From Endomychus coccineus (Eukaryota > Arthropoda > Insecta > Coleoptera > Endomychidae): a DNA stretch of 64,000 nt. The stretch covers positions 166,035,111 through 166,099,110 of the forward strand of contig OY294069.1 of the NCBI GenBank assembly GCA_958510875.1, read 5' to 3'. The translations under genes were made by a program, and so were the position numbers. The notes under the pieces are model-generated. The model saw only the letters and a program-made list of their open reading frames with translations. It searched no databases and was not told where the DNA came from. The number at the start of each line of letters is the position of its first letter. The first letter of the stretch is position 1. Shown here piece after piece: positions 10,951-22,004 of this stretch.

Positions 10951-10974
10951 CTATATTAAATATCAGTGATAGTA

Positions 10975-12050
10975 AAACTAAGTAGTTTTATTTATTATTT
11001 CGTTAAAATGATAAACTATCACAAAGTAACGGCTTCCACAATTGAATTTTTGTTCTGTATATAGTCAAATTGAACCCAATGTTATGTACTGAATTAGGAA
11101 TGAATTATTAAAACCAAAAGATCCAATAAAAGTTAGAGCACCAAATGAATAAAGCTCCAAACGAAAAGCAAATGCTTTTCAAAGCCACTATAATGGTTCC
11201 CATTCTCAATGCATTTACACTAATTTAAATAAAATGGCATGCCAAAAAATATCGCTGAGATACCGCCTCTACTCACGCGACGTATATAACGAAATTGCCG
11301 AAAATAGTAGAAAAATATTGGACTGGTTTCATTACGTAACAGCGCTGAATGTACGCAGGCAACCAATTACGTGTAAATATTATGATTTGCTGTATTTTGT
11401 TAGTTTAATGAGACGTGTCAAACGTTGGCTGCAATGACGACATTTTCGTTTGATCGATACTGATGTCATGTTTTTCTCCCATGCATTCATAACCGATTTG
11501 GATGGACGCCAAGAGATTTCCTTAAAAAAAAACTCAACGGCGGTATTCTACACAATAGTAGAATATGCACGACCTTGAATAATGGACTTTCGAAACGGTT
11601 AAAAATAACGCCCTCCGTAATAAAATTCGATTTCTGCACCGTATCCGTATCCACTGCCGCAACGCCAGCAACTTTACACAATCATTACTTTGAAATGGCA
11701 TATCCAATTATTGAATTTTTGACAGAATAAGAAAGTGACAATATTTTATTGAGAGTTTCTTCATTTTGACAGATTTGTTTTTATTTGTCACCACTGTCGC
11801 GTATGCGAATATTCACTAGTAATATCACTAGATGTTAAATTATTTCAGGAGTATGAATATTTTGAAAATTATCCCAAGCCGCAGGCGAAATTTTAATTTC
11901 ACGTCGAGTGATATTTGGTAAGCAAATTTTGCACGTTTCTGCAATTTAATTGATATATTGACAAATTATCTATAAACGTCACTCATCGCTATAAATATTT
12001 AATGATATTTTGATTGTAATTTTATGAGGAGTTGAATGACATATATACTG
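10975..12050. other. Non-coding, nothing recognised
   Basis: No domain or RNA gene was recognised on either strand. Short open frames near 11234 and 11487 show no family resemblance. Confidence 0.4.
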
Positions 12051-12054
12051 GAGT

Positions 12055-13235
12055 AAATCTGACAAACGGTTGGCGAAAATCTTACGATCCTGAAGATAAG
12101 TGTTATGATCTCAAAACTACGCTCTAAATTTCAAATGAAAATATTGAATAGTTTTCCAGAAATTTTTTTTTGTTATTTTTCAAATTGAGATATCTCATGT
12201 CATTTACATCCGATCGGGATCTGCTTTGCGAGAAAATGTAGGTATTCGCATATGGTTTTATGTCATGGAACTAATTTTTTGATTATTTTTTTTCCAGCCT
12301 ATATTGGCCATTTCGGTTAATTTGAGATAAATCGAATGACGTTCACGTGAGGAGCGCGTAGCTGGCAAGTTAGAAAAGTGCAAACTGGTTGTACCTAATA
12401 CGGGTTTACGACGACTTTTCGCGTGCCGTGTAGTTAGATTAGGTATCGGACCATGCCCGACGACCCTTCTTTTTTCGATAAATGTTCATCAAATAGGAAT
12501 CTTTAATAAAAATAGAAACAGGTACTCTCAGGTCTCAGCTACGCGCGTCTAACGTTCGACGTACCAAAGGGAATTTTCTAGCTACTAAAATATACCCGAA
12601 GCGGGTGAAAGCTAACGACCCACTGCCGAAATACTTTATTACAACTGGCGCCGCCCGCACGGGGCACGAAACGGCCCCAACATTACAAGAACGAAGTAAA
12701 ATGTATGAACTCTAACTGACGCGTAGCGAGCTTCTCGAGGGAAACGTCAAAATGATTACGTTCGTAGCTAATTACATAGGACGTCTGGCGTTCATGCAAT
12801 TGTGTTTTTATACAATTTGAACCTTCTAATTTCGATAGGCCACGTGAAAATCCCGGAGCCTAAAGCGCTATCAACTTCTGAGCCTCACAATATTCGTATA
12901 AATTGCGAAATTTCGCAATTCAAATTAATTAATTTGACACAAGTTTTGGGGATATCAATACCGAAAATTGCCAATATAGGCCGGAAAAAAAAAATAAAAA
13001 CTGAGTTCCATGACATAAAACTCTATGCAAGTACCTACATTTTCCCGCAAAGCAGATCCAGATCGGAAGTAAATGACATGAGATATCTTAATTTGACAAA
13101 TAACTAAAAAATTGACTTAAAGTTGAATTTCTGGAAAACTATTCAATATTTCCACTTGAATTTGAAGGGTAGTTTTTGGATCATAACACGTATCTTCAGT
13201 TTAAATTTCAGTCAAATCGGTTGAAAAATGACCGA
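12055..13235. mobile_element. Foldback element with about 280-bp inverted arms
   Basis: The left arm (about 12055-12335) and right arm (about 12955-13235) are reverse complements with about 80% identity. Shared blocks include ATTGAATAGTTTTCCAGAAA, GATATCTCATGTCATTTAC, GGATCTGCTTTGCG, AAAATGTAGGTA and CCTATATTGG. They enclose a core (12515-12905) that also occurs at 22810-23210. No transposase is seen. Exact termini and target duplication were not resolved. Confidence 0.7.
12515..12905. repeat. Core repeat shared with 22810-23210
   Basis: About 390 bp are shared with the core of the MITE at 22530-23396. Shared blocks include GTACCAAAGGGAATTTTCTA, CGCGTAGCGAGCT, CAAAATGATTACGTTCG and TTCGATAGGCCACGTGAAAA. 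The GC content is higher than the surroundings. It has no long open frame. Confidence 0.75.
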
Positions 13236-13559
13236 GTTAGCCGCTACGCAAGATTCCTTGCATATATGAGTATATCTATTACGGGGAGGGGGGAGGTAGG
13301 ATCAACTTGAAATTTGGATAGGACGATTCCGTGGACATTCACAATAAAAGAGTTCTACTTTGGTTTCTTAATTTTCAATACAACCAGAGCTATAAATTTT
13401 TTCTTGCTAAACTACCTTTAAAAATGTAAAAAAAAAACATTTTGGCCAAAAAAAAAGGGGTTGCACCCACTTTGGAAAATATAAATTTCATTCGGTACGA
13501 AATTCAGCACTTAAAACCTATAAATACTAGGAAATCCAAATAAGTGATTAGAAGCAGTT

Positions 13560-13978
13560 TACCGACTTCTGTTTGGAAAAGGCATACGTGTTTATAGGAC
13601 AGACATACCCGTAGGAGAACTGGCACTAAATATTGAGGATTATGGCTTTAACATGAGTAAGAAAAATTACAAGGAGAGTGTTGTTAAAGTATTATGGAAT
13701 TCTGCTGCTAAACAACTTCAAGAGAATTTTTATGATAAATACAAACGCAAATTGGACCCTTTTCCAGAAGTGGAATATACAAACGCGAGGTCTGCAAGAA
13801 ACGCTAAGCGTCGACAGTTGCAATATGACCCGTTAAATAGGCAAGCAAGTGCTTCGGCTTTATCACTAACAGAATTACCAAAAATAATCAAACTTTGGGA
13901 TGAAGACACCCCAGATGGTCTGCAGAGTTTTTATATTAATGGTTATGAACTGGCCTGGAGAGGTGGAGAAGGGGCATA
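13560..13978 (+). CDS. Conserved-looking open frame of unknown identity
   Basis: The frame is open from a TGA just upstream of 13555 to a TAG at 13976-13978, about 138 codons, with an internal ATG at 13653. Visible segments are VYRLLFGKGIRVYRTDIPVG, GFNMSKKNYKES, KLDPFPEVEYTNARSARNAK and NGYELAWRGGEGA. The composition is protein-like: charged, mixed, no low complexity. I do not recognise the family. It could be a host exon or a transposon ORF fragment. The clean frame contrasts with the neighbouring decayed mariner. No convincing acceptor was assigned at its 5' end. Confidence 0.45.
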
Positions 13979-14276
13979 GTGAATGAAATAGATCATCGAG
14001 GACATTTAACTGGCCGAATTGAGTACAACACAATTTGTTCTAAAACTGATCAAGGGGGATCAAAGAAACAGGCAGATAATAAGTGGTTAATAGCGAATGC
14101 CATCAATCCGGGCAGGTGTCCTTTTTTTAAAAAAATTAATAAGCAAAGAAGCAATCAAATCGAAACCAACCGTTTAGTTTCAACCACCAATCTATGTTGG
14201 AAACGTGAAAACTCCAAGGGTTGGTACAAACATTGCCCAGTTGAACCCAATACAATCTCTTCTTGGTTTTAAGTGG

Positions 14277-14870
14277 CAGCATCACCAGAGACCAAAGAAC
14301 AGTCGAAACAGTGAACTTGGCCTGACGAATCGAAGTCAAAAAAGGCCAAAGTGAATTTATCGGCCAACAAAGTCATGGCGACAGTTATTTGGGATGCAAA
14401 CGGTATCATTCATATCGATCACCTTGAAACCGGAAAACGATTACCGGCGTGTATTATGCAGAGCTGTTGGATCGATTGAACGCCGAAAAAAATTCTCTTC
14501 CACCAGGACAACGCACCGGCGCACTGGTCCGCAGTCTCAACGGCAAAATTGCATGAATTGCGCTAGGAATTGGTTCGTCATTCACCATATTCTCCAGATT
14601 TGGCCCCCTACGATTTTTATCTATTTCCAAATTTGAAGAAATGTTTCATCGGAAAGACATTTGGCTCCAACGATGAGGACATCGCTGAAACAAACGCCTA
14701 TTTTGAAGGATTATCGAAATCGTATTATTTGGAAGGGATTGAAAAATTTGAAAAACGGTGGACGAATTGTATCGGGCTACAAGAAGATTATGTTAAGAAA
14801 GAAAATAAGTTTTGATCAAATAAATCATTTCTTGTTTAATTTTTCAGGGACTTTTCACTAAGCCCTCGTA
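14277..14870 (+). mobile_element. mariner, 3' half, decayed
   Basis: The translation, with frameshifts, covers the mariner transposase catalytic domain: ANKVMATVIWDANGIIHIDH, LFHQDNAPAH (second catalytic D region), HSPYSPDLAPYDFYLFPNLK (third D of DD34D) and KCFIGKTFGSNDEDI. It ends with the outer sequence AGCCCTCG followed by TA at 14869-14870. The 5' half is missing. It is closely related to the copies at 20816 and 38786. Confidence 0.85.
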
Positions 14871-16420
14871 TCTAGTGATATCTGACATGTTTGGTTAGTT
14901 TCAAATTTAGACATTTAACTGAGGAGGAGGAAATCCATGGACTTCCGGTATACCATTATACGAATTTGTTTCCATTATACCAAGCAATGCAGATGGTTAG
15001 GAATACCGGGTTTGGTTGAATTTTTCTATATTGGAGGCATTTACCTTTAATTCTTCACGATGCTCAAAGATTTGAACTTTCTCACGTTTGCAGTGATACC
15101 AATGTAACTTATGAGGAATCCAATGAACCTCTGGATTTTTAAACTTTTACAAACCTACCTATTTGGACCAACATTAAGCGATTTTGTTAGGGTCCTTAGG
15201 GATATTCAGAACAAGATACGAGAACAGTTCTAAACCACTTTGAGTGATTCATCACAGACCCAAACACCCAGTATTGACTGTTCGTACACCTCGGGTGTCT
15301 GATAAACACTCTTAATTGGTAACAGCCGAGCTAAGTAGGAACAACATTAAATACAAGGAACTATTAACCATGAAGAATACACCGATGAAGGCAGAAGGAA
15401 CCTCCCCCATTCCTCTCTTCATTATGATGCCAAAGCGACAACTTGCTATGTGAATTCTTCAACATTATTAGTCATTTGGTTCCTACCCGTGAAACGATGC
15501 CTAACAGACTTTGAACTGTAATTGAAGATGTGTTCTTAAAAAATGACTCGATTTAACACCAGTTTCATTCACTCCATCACCGATGAGCCACTCTCTATAC
15601 ATATCACGATGAATGGAACTAGAGTTCCTTTTTATGAAACGGAATCGTTTACAGAGCAACGTCCTTTCTTGTATTAAACACTGTATGAGAAGACATTCAT
15701 GAATGACTGACTACCACGTTTTGGGAATGACATGTCTTTCCGGAAACAACTAATTGTGAAATTATTCCGATAATATACCACAAAGTTCATTAGCCTTCGT
15801 TATCACCAGTCTCGCCTAGAGCCACTCTAGGATAGTTGTTTCTCTCCAAGGGTGTTTAAACAAATAGTATTTAATTGATTTTTAGCACGAGCCTGTACAT
15901 TTATGATTCATGTAAATGTGTAGATATATATCGTGAGTGCGTTGTAAAACGAAATTATCACTAGAGATAAAATCGAGGTCGAAGGTGAACATACATATAG
16001 TACTACAACTTGAAACTGCATTATAAATAGTCACCACGAAAATTGCGTTAGACACGAGGCGGGAAAACTCGCGTGATAAGGACATGATTCGAGAACATAC
16101 TTTACATTATATAGAGTTTCGCAAATTCCAAATTAAAATACTCCAAATAGTTCGTAATTAGACTTCGAGACAATTTTTCTCCTAAAGCACCTAGAACATG
16201 TTTTTTTATATAAAGGAATGCTTCATGGTGATTTTAACATAAATTGTGGAGTGTGGAAAATTATTTGAAATCATTTGAAACAAGAAAGTACGTTATAGTC
16301 TAGTCAGTAAGGTGCGAAAATAGGCCGAATGACTAACTATTTTGCAGACATTCGAATAGAATTTTTAAGCTATTGCATAGATTTTATCGCGGTGACCGAA
16401 TCAAGAAATTCCGTAACGAA
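14871..16420. other. Non-coding, nothing recognised
   Basis: No domain, RNA gene or repeat was recognised by eye in this stretch. Confidence 0.4.
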
Positions 16421-16579
16421 AATAACCTAACACCCCCCACTCCGCCTACCATGTAGCTCGGTCGAGCGTTCGCTTAACGTGTATGTATATGGTACGACTG
16501 TACGAAGCTCGCACCGATCGAGACGAGCTGCTCCGAAATCGGACGATACGTAAGCAGCTGTTTGTGAGAAAGTATATAG

Positions 16580-17194
16580 GTGTATAGGTATCTTCATATC
16601 TTTATAATGCCACACTCACCGCATGTGCGCCCCGTAAGTATACATGTAGGTATATATACTGTTATAGATACTGTACCAAAAGGTGGGGTAGCTATTTACC
16701 AAAATAATAATAATGTTACTAATATTATGACTCCGAATATTGAAATAAATACTGCACACGTTAGCGATGTTAATGTTAGGCGCTCATTTGTTGGAGATAT
16801 TTGTGCGTGCTTATGCAAACTTAGAAATGGCCTACACATAGTCATGGTAGCAATTTACATTTATCCGAATCCAAAATTGGACGAGGTAGAGCATTTTATT
16901 CATCGCACTTTACTGGAGTACACTGAAGAAGGGTCGAAAATACTTGGTACAAATGGTAATAAATTTCCACTTATCTTGGCTGGCGATTTCAACATCAACT
17001 TTGCTGATAAAAAATCAGAGCGGTTGATAACTTTTCTGCCGGAAAAATTGAATTTGAAAATGAATAATGATCCACAAGAATCCACCATTGACGTGGTATT
17101 TTCCAGATATTTAGAGGATATCAAGTCTCAAACTTACGTTTCTTATTTCAGTTACCATAAACCTATAGTTTCAATGATAAAAATTCCTGAATAA
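16580..17194 (+). CDS. Endonuclease/exonuclease/phosphatase domain, probably Helentron-derived
   Basis: The open frame runs to TAA at 17192-17194. From about codon 34 it reads KGGVAIYQNNNN, then FPLILAGDFNINFADKKSE (the GDFN motif of EEP nucleases), STIDVVFSRYL and YVSYFSYHKPIVS, where the final H-K corresponds to the catalytic histidine motif near the C-terminus of EEP domains. The N-terminal third of an EEP domain is absent, so the copy is truncated. The TIDxVFSRYL...SYFSYHKPI tail is one I associate with the EN domain at the C-terminus of Helentron RepHel proteins. No Rep or helicase remnants are visible here, so that assignment is inference. A LINE endonuclease is the alternative. Confidence 0.65.
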   Translation: MYRYLHIFIMPHSPHVRPVSIHVGIYTVIDTVPKGGVAIYQNNNNVTNIMTPNIEINTAHVSDVNVRRSFVGDICACLCKLRNGLHIVMVAIYIYPNPKLDEVEHFIHRTLLEYTEEGSKILGTNGNKFPLILAGDFNINFADKKSERLITFLPEKLNLKMNNDPQESTIDVVFSRYLEDIKSQTYVSYFSYHKPIVSMIKIPE

Positions 17195-17584
17195 CCTACA
17201 TGTATTGTAAGATAATAAAAATATTTTAAAAGATATTAACTTCTCATTTATTCAATAAAAGAAAAAAATTTGTTTTCTTATCGGTCACCACGCTCAAAAA
17301 GTGTAACTTGAATTAATATCAAAGAAAAAAAATACCGCATAAATAAAAAATAAATAAATAATTATAATTGCATAAGTTGATAAAAAATGCTATGCAATAG
17401 CTTTACCGCGGCAGTCCAAGAGTGCCACACGTTTTTTTTTTGCATGATGTTCTATGAACCATAAAGATCATCATCATCATTCGATTCACCCCTATACGCT
17501 AAATTAACCCTATTCTCGACCCCCTTGTTAAAATAATTTAATTCATCAAAAAATGAAAATAAAGCCTCCAAAATGGGTTCTACG

Positions 17585-18170
17585 AAGTTTGTTTGGGTCG
17601 CTGAGCACGAGCTCCAAGTCTTTTCCCGGAAAATGTATAGTGTGGACGTAAAATCGGGGAAATTTGATAATTTTTCACGTGATTATCGTTTTATACATAA
17701 ATGAGGTTGACAGTTGCGTACTTCGATCCGAAGTAGAAATAAAACCAGGAAAATTCGCGGAAACTGGAAAACTTTTTCCACGTCATTGAAATTATCGTGT
17801 GATAGGACCCTACAGGAGTTTTTTGGGTCGCTGATTACGAATTTGATAATTAAAAAGTTCAAAAATATAATTTTCCGGAAAAACACAAAAATGTTATCTT
17901 CCTTTTTTTTTAGTGGAATTTTTTGAGTGTCGTGATGATTTACGTTTATGTTTTCGATGACCATGTTAAATTACAAAAATTGAAAGTATTGCCGAAAAAT
18001 AATTGTTTGAAAATTCTGGAAAAATCAAAGAAAATTACAAGAAAAAACACTATGTTATCGAAATTATCATGTGATAAGTCACTATAGGGGTTTTTTTGGT
18101 GGCTGAATACGAATTTGACAACAAAAACGTTTGAAAATAACATTAGGATTATGTGGAAAATGAAGGAAAA
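17585..18170 (+). repeat. Degenerate tandem repeat, three units of 230-270 bp
   Basis: A marker block TTTTGGGTCGCTGA-tACGA occurs at about 17591, 17821 and 18094, each time preceded by sequence like ATTATCGTGTGATA and followed by AATTTGATAAT. The spacings are about 230 and 272 bp. Units have drifted strongly. No coding potential is seen. Confidence 0.65.
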
Positions 18171-18459
18171 TTTTAAAAATACAATAATTTTTGTTTCAAT
18201 TTATACAAGTTTGTAACTGTTTATTTAAAGCTACAATATTGCAATATGATGTCATTAAAAAAATAACTACTGACAATAACATTTTGTTTAATATAAATCC
18301 TGTAAGTAATTTTAAATATACATATCTATAAATTATCCGTTCAGTTTTGGCATTACTTTTAATTTTTGTAATTGTACATGGACATCGAAAACATGAACGT
18401 AAATGAACACCACACTCAAAAAAAGAAGAATTCATAATAAAATCTTTGTTTAACCTTTC

Positions 18460-19210
18460 ACACTAACTTGGTGCTTCCTTCCATCTGTAAGACAGCTAGA
18501 CTCAAACCAAATCCAAAAAAAGGAAAGAAGACCCTTCCTAATAATTATAGAGCCATTGCATTATTATTTGTGATCTCTAAAGTGATGGAGAGAGCAATCA
18601 ACATAGAGCTGTTCCAATATCTAGAGAGCTCCAAAATCGTGAATGACCGGCATTATGGCTCCGTCAGAAATCAACGGGGGACCTGCTTGCCTACGCAACA
18701 CGTATATGACAGTTATCTATTGAAAATATAGCATTGGGTATCTCCAAAGAATTTGACCAAGTTTCTGACACCAAGGCCTTCTTGGAAAACTTCCGTCATA
18801 TATAGATAGATCAATCCATGTGGTAATTGACGGAGTATCCTCCACTACAATCGCTATTAAGGCTGATGTCCCACAGGGATCTGTCTTGGCACCAACTTTG
18901 TTTCTGCTACATAGCAACGATCTGCTGGAAGTGACCACCGGTCCCGTCCAGAGCTTTGCAGATGATGGTACACTCCATACCGCTTTCTCATCTAGAGCTC
19001 CTATACCAGCTAATGACCAGAGGAGCGAAACAGGGACAGGTTGACGCAATTAATGGAGATCTGGCGAATATTTTGAAATGTGGATCTGATAATCTGGTAG
19101 AGTGTAATGCAAGAAAAACTCAACCTTGCATCTTATCCAGGAAGGCGGATACCACAATCCCTAACATGAAGTCTTCCATATCCATGCTCCCAACTCATGG
19201 GATATATTGA
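18460..19210 (+). mobile_element. Jockey-like LINE reverse transcriptase remnant
   Basis: Blocks of ORF2 in order, across frameshifts: KTARLKPNPKKGKKTLPNNY, ISKVMERAINIELFQYLESS, SSTTIAIKADVPQGSVLAPT (RT motif with PQGS), LFLLHSNDLLEV, SFADDGTLH (in place of YADD) and ARKTQPC. This is a long but broken stretch of RT palm. The same family supplies the fragment at 29225. It is inactive. Confidence 0.85.
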
Positions 19211-20514
19211 TAATTAAAAAAGAGAGAGCACAAGCTCTCTCATATCCATATTAAAATCAGTATTTGTCAAAGACCAAGTAGTCATCATTAGAGTAAACTG
19301 ATTGCTACTTGGTAGCTTAAAGGTCATTAGTACTTTAACAGTATTTTTAGTGGATAAAGTTGATTGTTTCTTATTTATTAGTATTATAGTGTAGAAAGTT
19401 GTGAACTCTTTTATAAGTGTACCTACTTACTATTCCGAAACCTACAAATGATAATAATTAAAGATTTTGAATAATTATCTAAATGTTGAATGCTAAATTA
19501 GTTTTATATTCAAAATTGCAAAATGGGTGACGGTTCACACGAATGTGACAGCCTGTGACAACGCAAAGAGAGAGGTAAAACAAGACATGCAATTTGTGTT
19601 ACTTATGGATGATGTAAAAATCACACACTGTAATTCTAAATCACATGTAAATGGTAGTTTGAAAAATTGATTGAATTGAAATTGAACTGATGGGATTTTG
19701 TTATAGTGGATTGCCAACGTTAACTTTGCACCTGGAATAATCCTCATGCCAAAACTCACGTATACACTTTGTAAGATTCTACTCACCTAGATAAAAACTC
19801 TGACGAGTCCCTTGTCCACGATTTCATTGATATGAGACAAGCAAAAATTATTATTGGCGCCAAGCTTATCTCAAATCCAAGATTGTGAGGTATTTGATAA
19901 ACCATTTCTTGGGCTAATCGCTGTAATTGATATGCTTTATAGTTCTTACGATGAACGTATACCATAAATAGAACAAACAGACTATTTGTTCAGCGAAATA
20001 GCTGATTGGTGATCGCATTTTCATCTTCTTCAAGAAAGATAAGGCGAAGAGAGTAAACTTATCGAAAGCCTAGCAAAGATAGCCATGTATAATGTGTTTT
20101 ATGTTTCTTTGAACGAGGGGAAAGTAGATAAACATATTTTATAAGCTTTATAACACTTTTAAGATTCTGAGCACTTGTTCTCTATATTAAATCAAATCCT
20201 TATTTACAAGAATACCTATGAGTGATCTGTCACGTTTTGCAACAAATGTCTCTTCAATATGGCGGCTCCTTCCTTCTCTCATTTATCCAATTGCATTCAA
20301 TCAAATTATTCATTTCAGACTCATCATTGTTTCCAATACCTACTGTTTTCTCTCTATCCATATTTACATGAATATGAAATAACAGTAGATTAGGGACAAT
20401 CCTCACAATATTGAATAAGGAAATTACTTGACTACTCTTTTTATAGATTTTCAAGAAAAATCCGTGCAGATATAATAACAAATTGAGCAAGCGAAAGGAG
20501 TGTTAATTTAGTGA
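19211..20514. other. Non-coding, nothing recognised
   Basis: AT-rich. Open frames at 19535-19965 (minus) and 20254-20490 (minus) show no recognisable domain. Confidence 0.4.
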
Positions 20515-20795
20515 GTTCGAATGTACCGGACAATTTAAATTGAAATAGAGTGAGCGCAATTCATTCATGTACACAAGAAATAGAACTGGACCAAGAGTAG
20601 GGCCACGAGGTACACCGCTAAGAAGAACTATATGTGTATTCTGGAGCCTACAGCTTAGTAATGTTGAAAGAGGAGATAGGCATTCGAATGTTTGAAAGTT
20701 TGGAGGTTACAGGCATAAGAAAAGACCTCACTAGGGATAGAGTTCAAAAAATTTTGGGTTAAGTCTGTTAGGAAGAAGTTTGGCAGGTCACGAGC
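20515..20795 (-). mobile_element. Composite LINE fragments: 3' end joined to an RT piece
   Basis: On the minus strand, 20690-20795 resembles the 3' end of a LINE ORF2 (LPNFFL, then NFQTFECLSPL), also seen at 29590-29740. Directly after it comes an RT block, LLSGVPRGPTLGPVLFLVYM, then NELRS (20515-20640). The RT block should precede, not follow, a C-terminus, so the fragments were joined by rearrangement or nested truncated insertion. Confidence 0.6.
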
Positions 20796-20815
20796 TTGAG
20801 CTCGTCTAGTAGCCG

Positions 20816-21273
20816 ATCACCGGCGTATATTATGCAGAGCTGTTGGATCGATTCGACGCCGATTTGAAGCGAAAGCCCGCATTTGGCAAAGAAAAAAGTG
20901 CTGTTCTACCAGGACAACGCACAGGCGCACAGCTACGCTGTCGCAATTGCAAAATTGCATGAATTACGCTACGAATTGGTTCGTCATTCACCATATTCTC
21001 CAGATTTGGTCCCCTGCGATTTTTATTTATTTCCAAACTTGAAGAAATGTCTCGGGTGAAAGAAATTTGGCTCCAACGATGAGGTCATCGCTAAAACAGC
21101 CTATTTTGAAGGATTACCGAAATCGTATTATTTGGAAGGGATCATTAAATTAGAAAAAGGTTGGACGAAGTATATGAGGCTACAATGAGATCATGTTGAG
21201 AAATAAAATGAGTTTTGACCTAATAAATCATTCCTTGTTCCGATTTTCAGGGACTTTACACCTTGCCCTCGTA
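20816..21273 (+). mobile_element. mariner, 3' end, decayed
   Basis: The fragment starts inside the transposase (GVYYAELLDRFDADLKRK) and continues through a FYQDNAQAH block and HSPYSPDLVPCDFYLFPNLK. It ends in CCCTCG plus TA at 21272-21273. A premature frameshift follows the LKKC block. It is nearly the same family as the copies at 14277 and 38786. Confidence 0.85.
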
Positions 21274-22004
21274 TATATAAAAAAAAATACAATTAATTTG
21301 ATTAAATTAATAGGGCGAGAACGAGTCAGTAATGAATGGAAATGGTTTATTAAAAAAAACACTTTTCCATCATAACGAGACCTATTATTACGAGATGCAC
21401 AATATGAAGTTAATTGAAAACTAGTTTCATTTACATAATTAGAAATTATAAAGTAGATGACAGCACGATGCGTTCCATACGGCACAAAAAGCTTCCAAAA
21501 TATCTCCATGTTTCATTTAGTGATTGCGAAAATTGAACGTTTAAATGTTAATAAATAGTATCACGTACGAAAGTTAATAACATTTGTACCTAATACAGAC
21601 ATTATGCAAACAAACCAATGACCTGAGCCACTTCTTCATTGTCGCAATGCCGCTTTTTAGATGCCAATAGATTGCATTAGATGCCTTGGTGCATTCCGTG
21701 TTACTCGCGCGCATACTATTATTTAACGGTAACTACAAAGACTTACTGTTAGAGATGCTTATTTCATATCCACGGATGAAACATGTCTTCCATAGTTAAT
21801 TTTCTTGTGGTATTATCTCATTATTCGCTGGAACGTATACTATTGAAACTGGTAAAATGAAGTGTTGAATACAATGCTCAATCTAGATATCATGAAAACT
21901 TGGGAGTAGGTAGTGGAATTAAATTTCATACAAATAAGAAAGCCACTGAATTTCCCGGTGTTCATATTGTTCCAAATAAGCTCCGATTCGACGTACATCA
22001 CTGC
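21274..22004. other. Non-coding, nothing recognised
   Basis: No feature was recognised in this AT-rich stretch. Confidence 0.4.

Larger units (their letters stand above)
9247..10972 (+). mobile_element. Penelope-like element with inverted pseudo-LTRs
   Basis: The unit has a left arm (9247-9420) that is the reverse complement of the right arm (10797-10972) at roughly 90% identity. Between them lie a truncated RT and a GIY-YIG domain on the plus strand. PLEs are known for pseudo-LTRs in variable orientation and for 5' truncation. Here the coding part starts abruptly after the left arm, so the RT N-terminus is missing. Hammerhead-like motifs sit in both arms. Frameshifts make it inactive. Confidence 0.85.

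Noticed and set aside
12095..12110. CTGAAGA resembling a hammerhead core
   Set aside because: No GAAA-UH block or helix I partner follows. It is part of the foldback arm.
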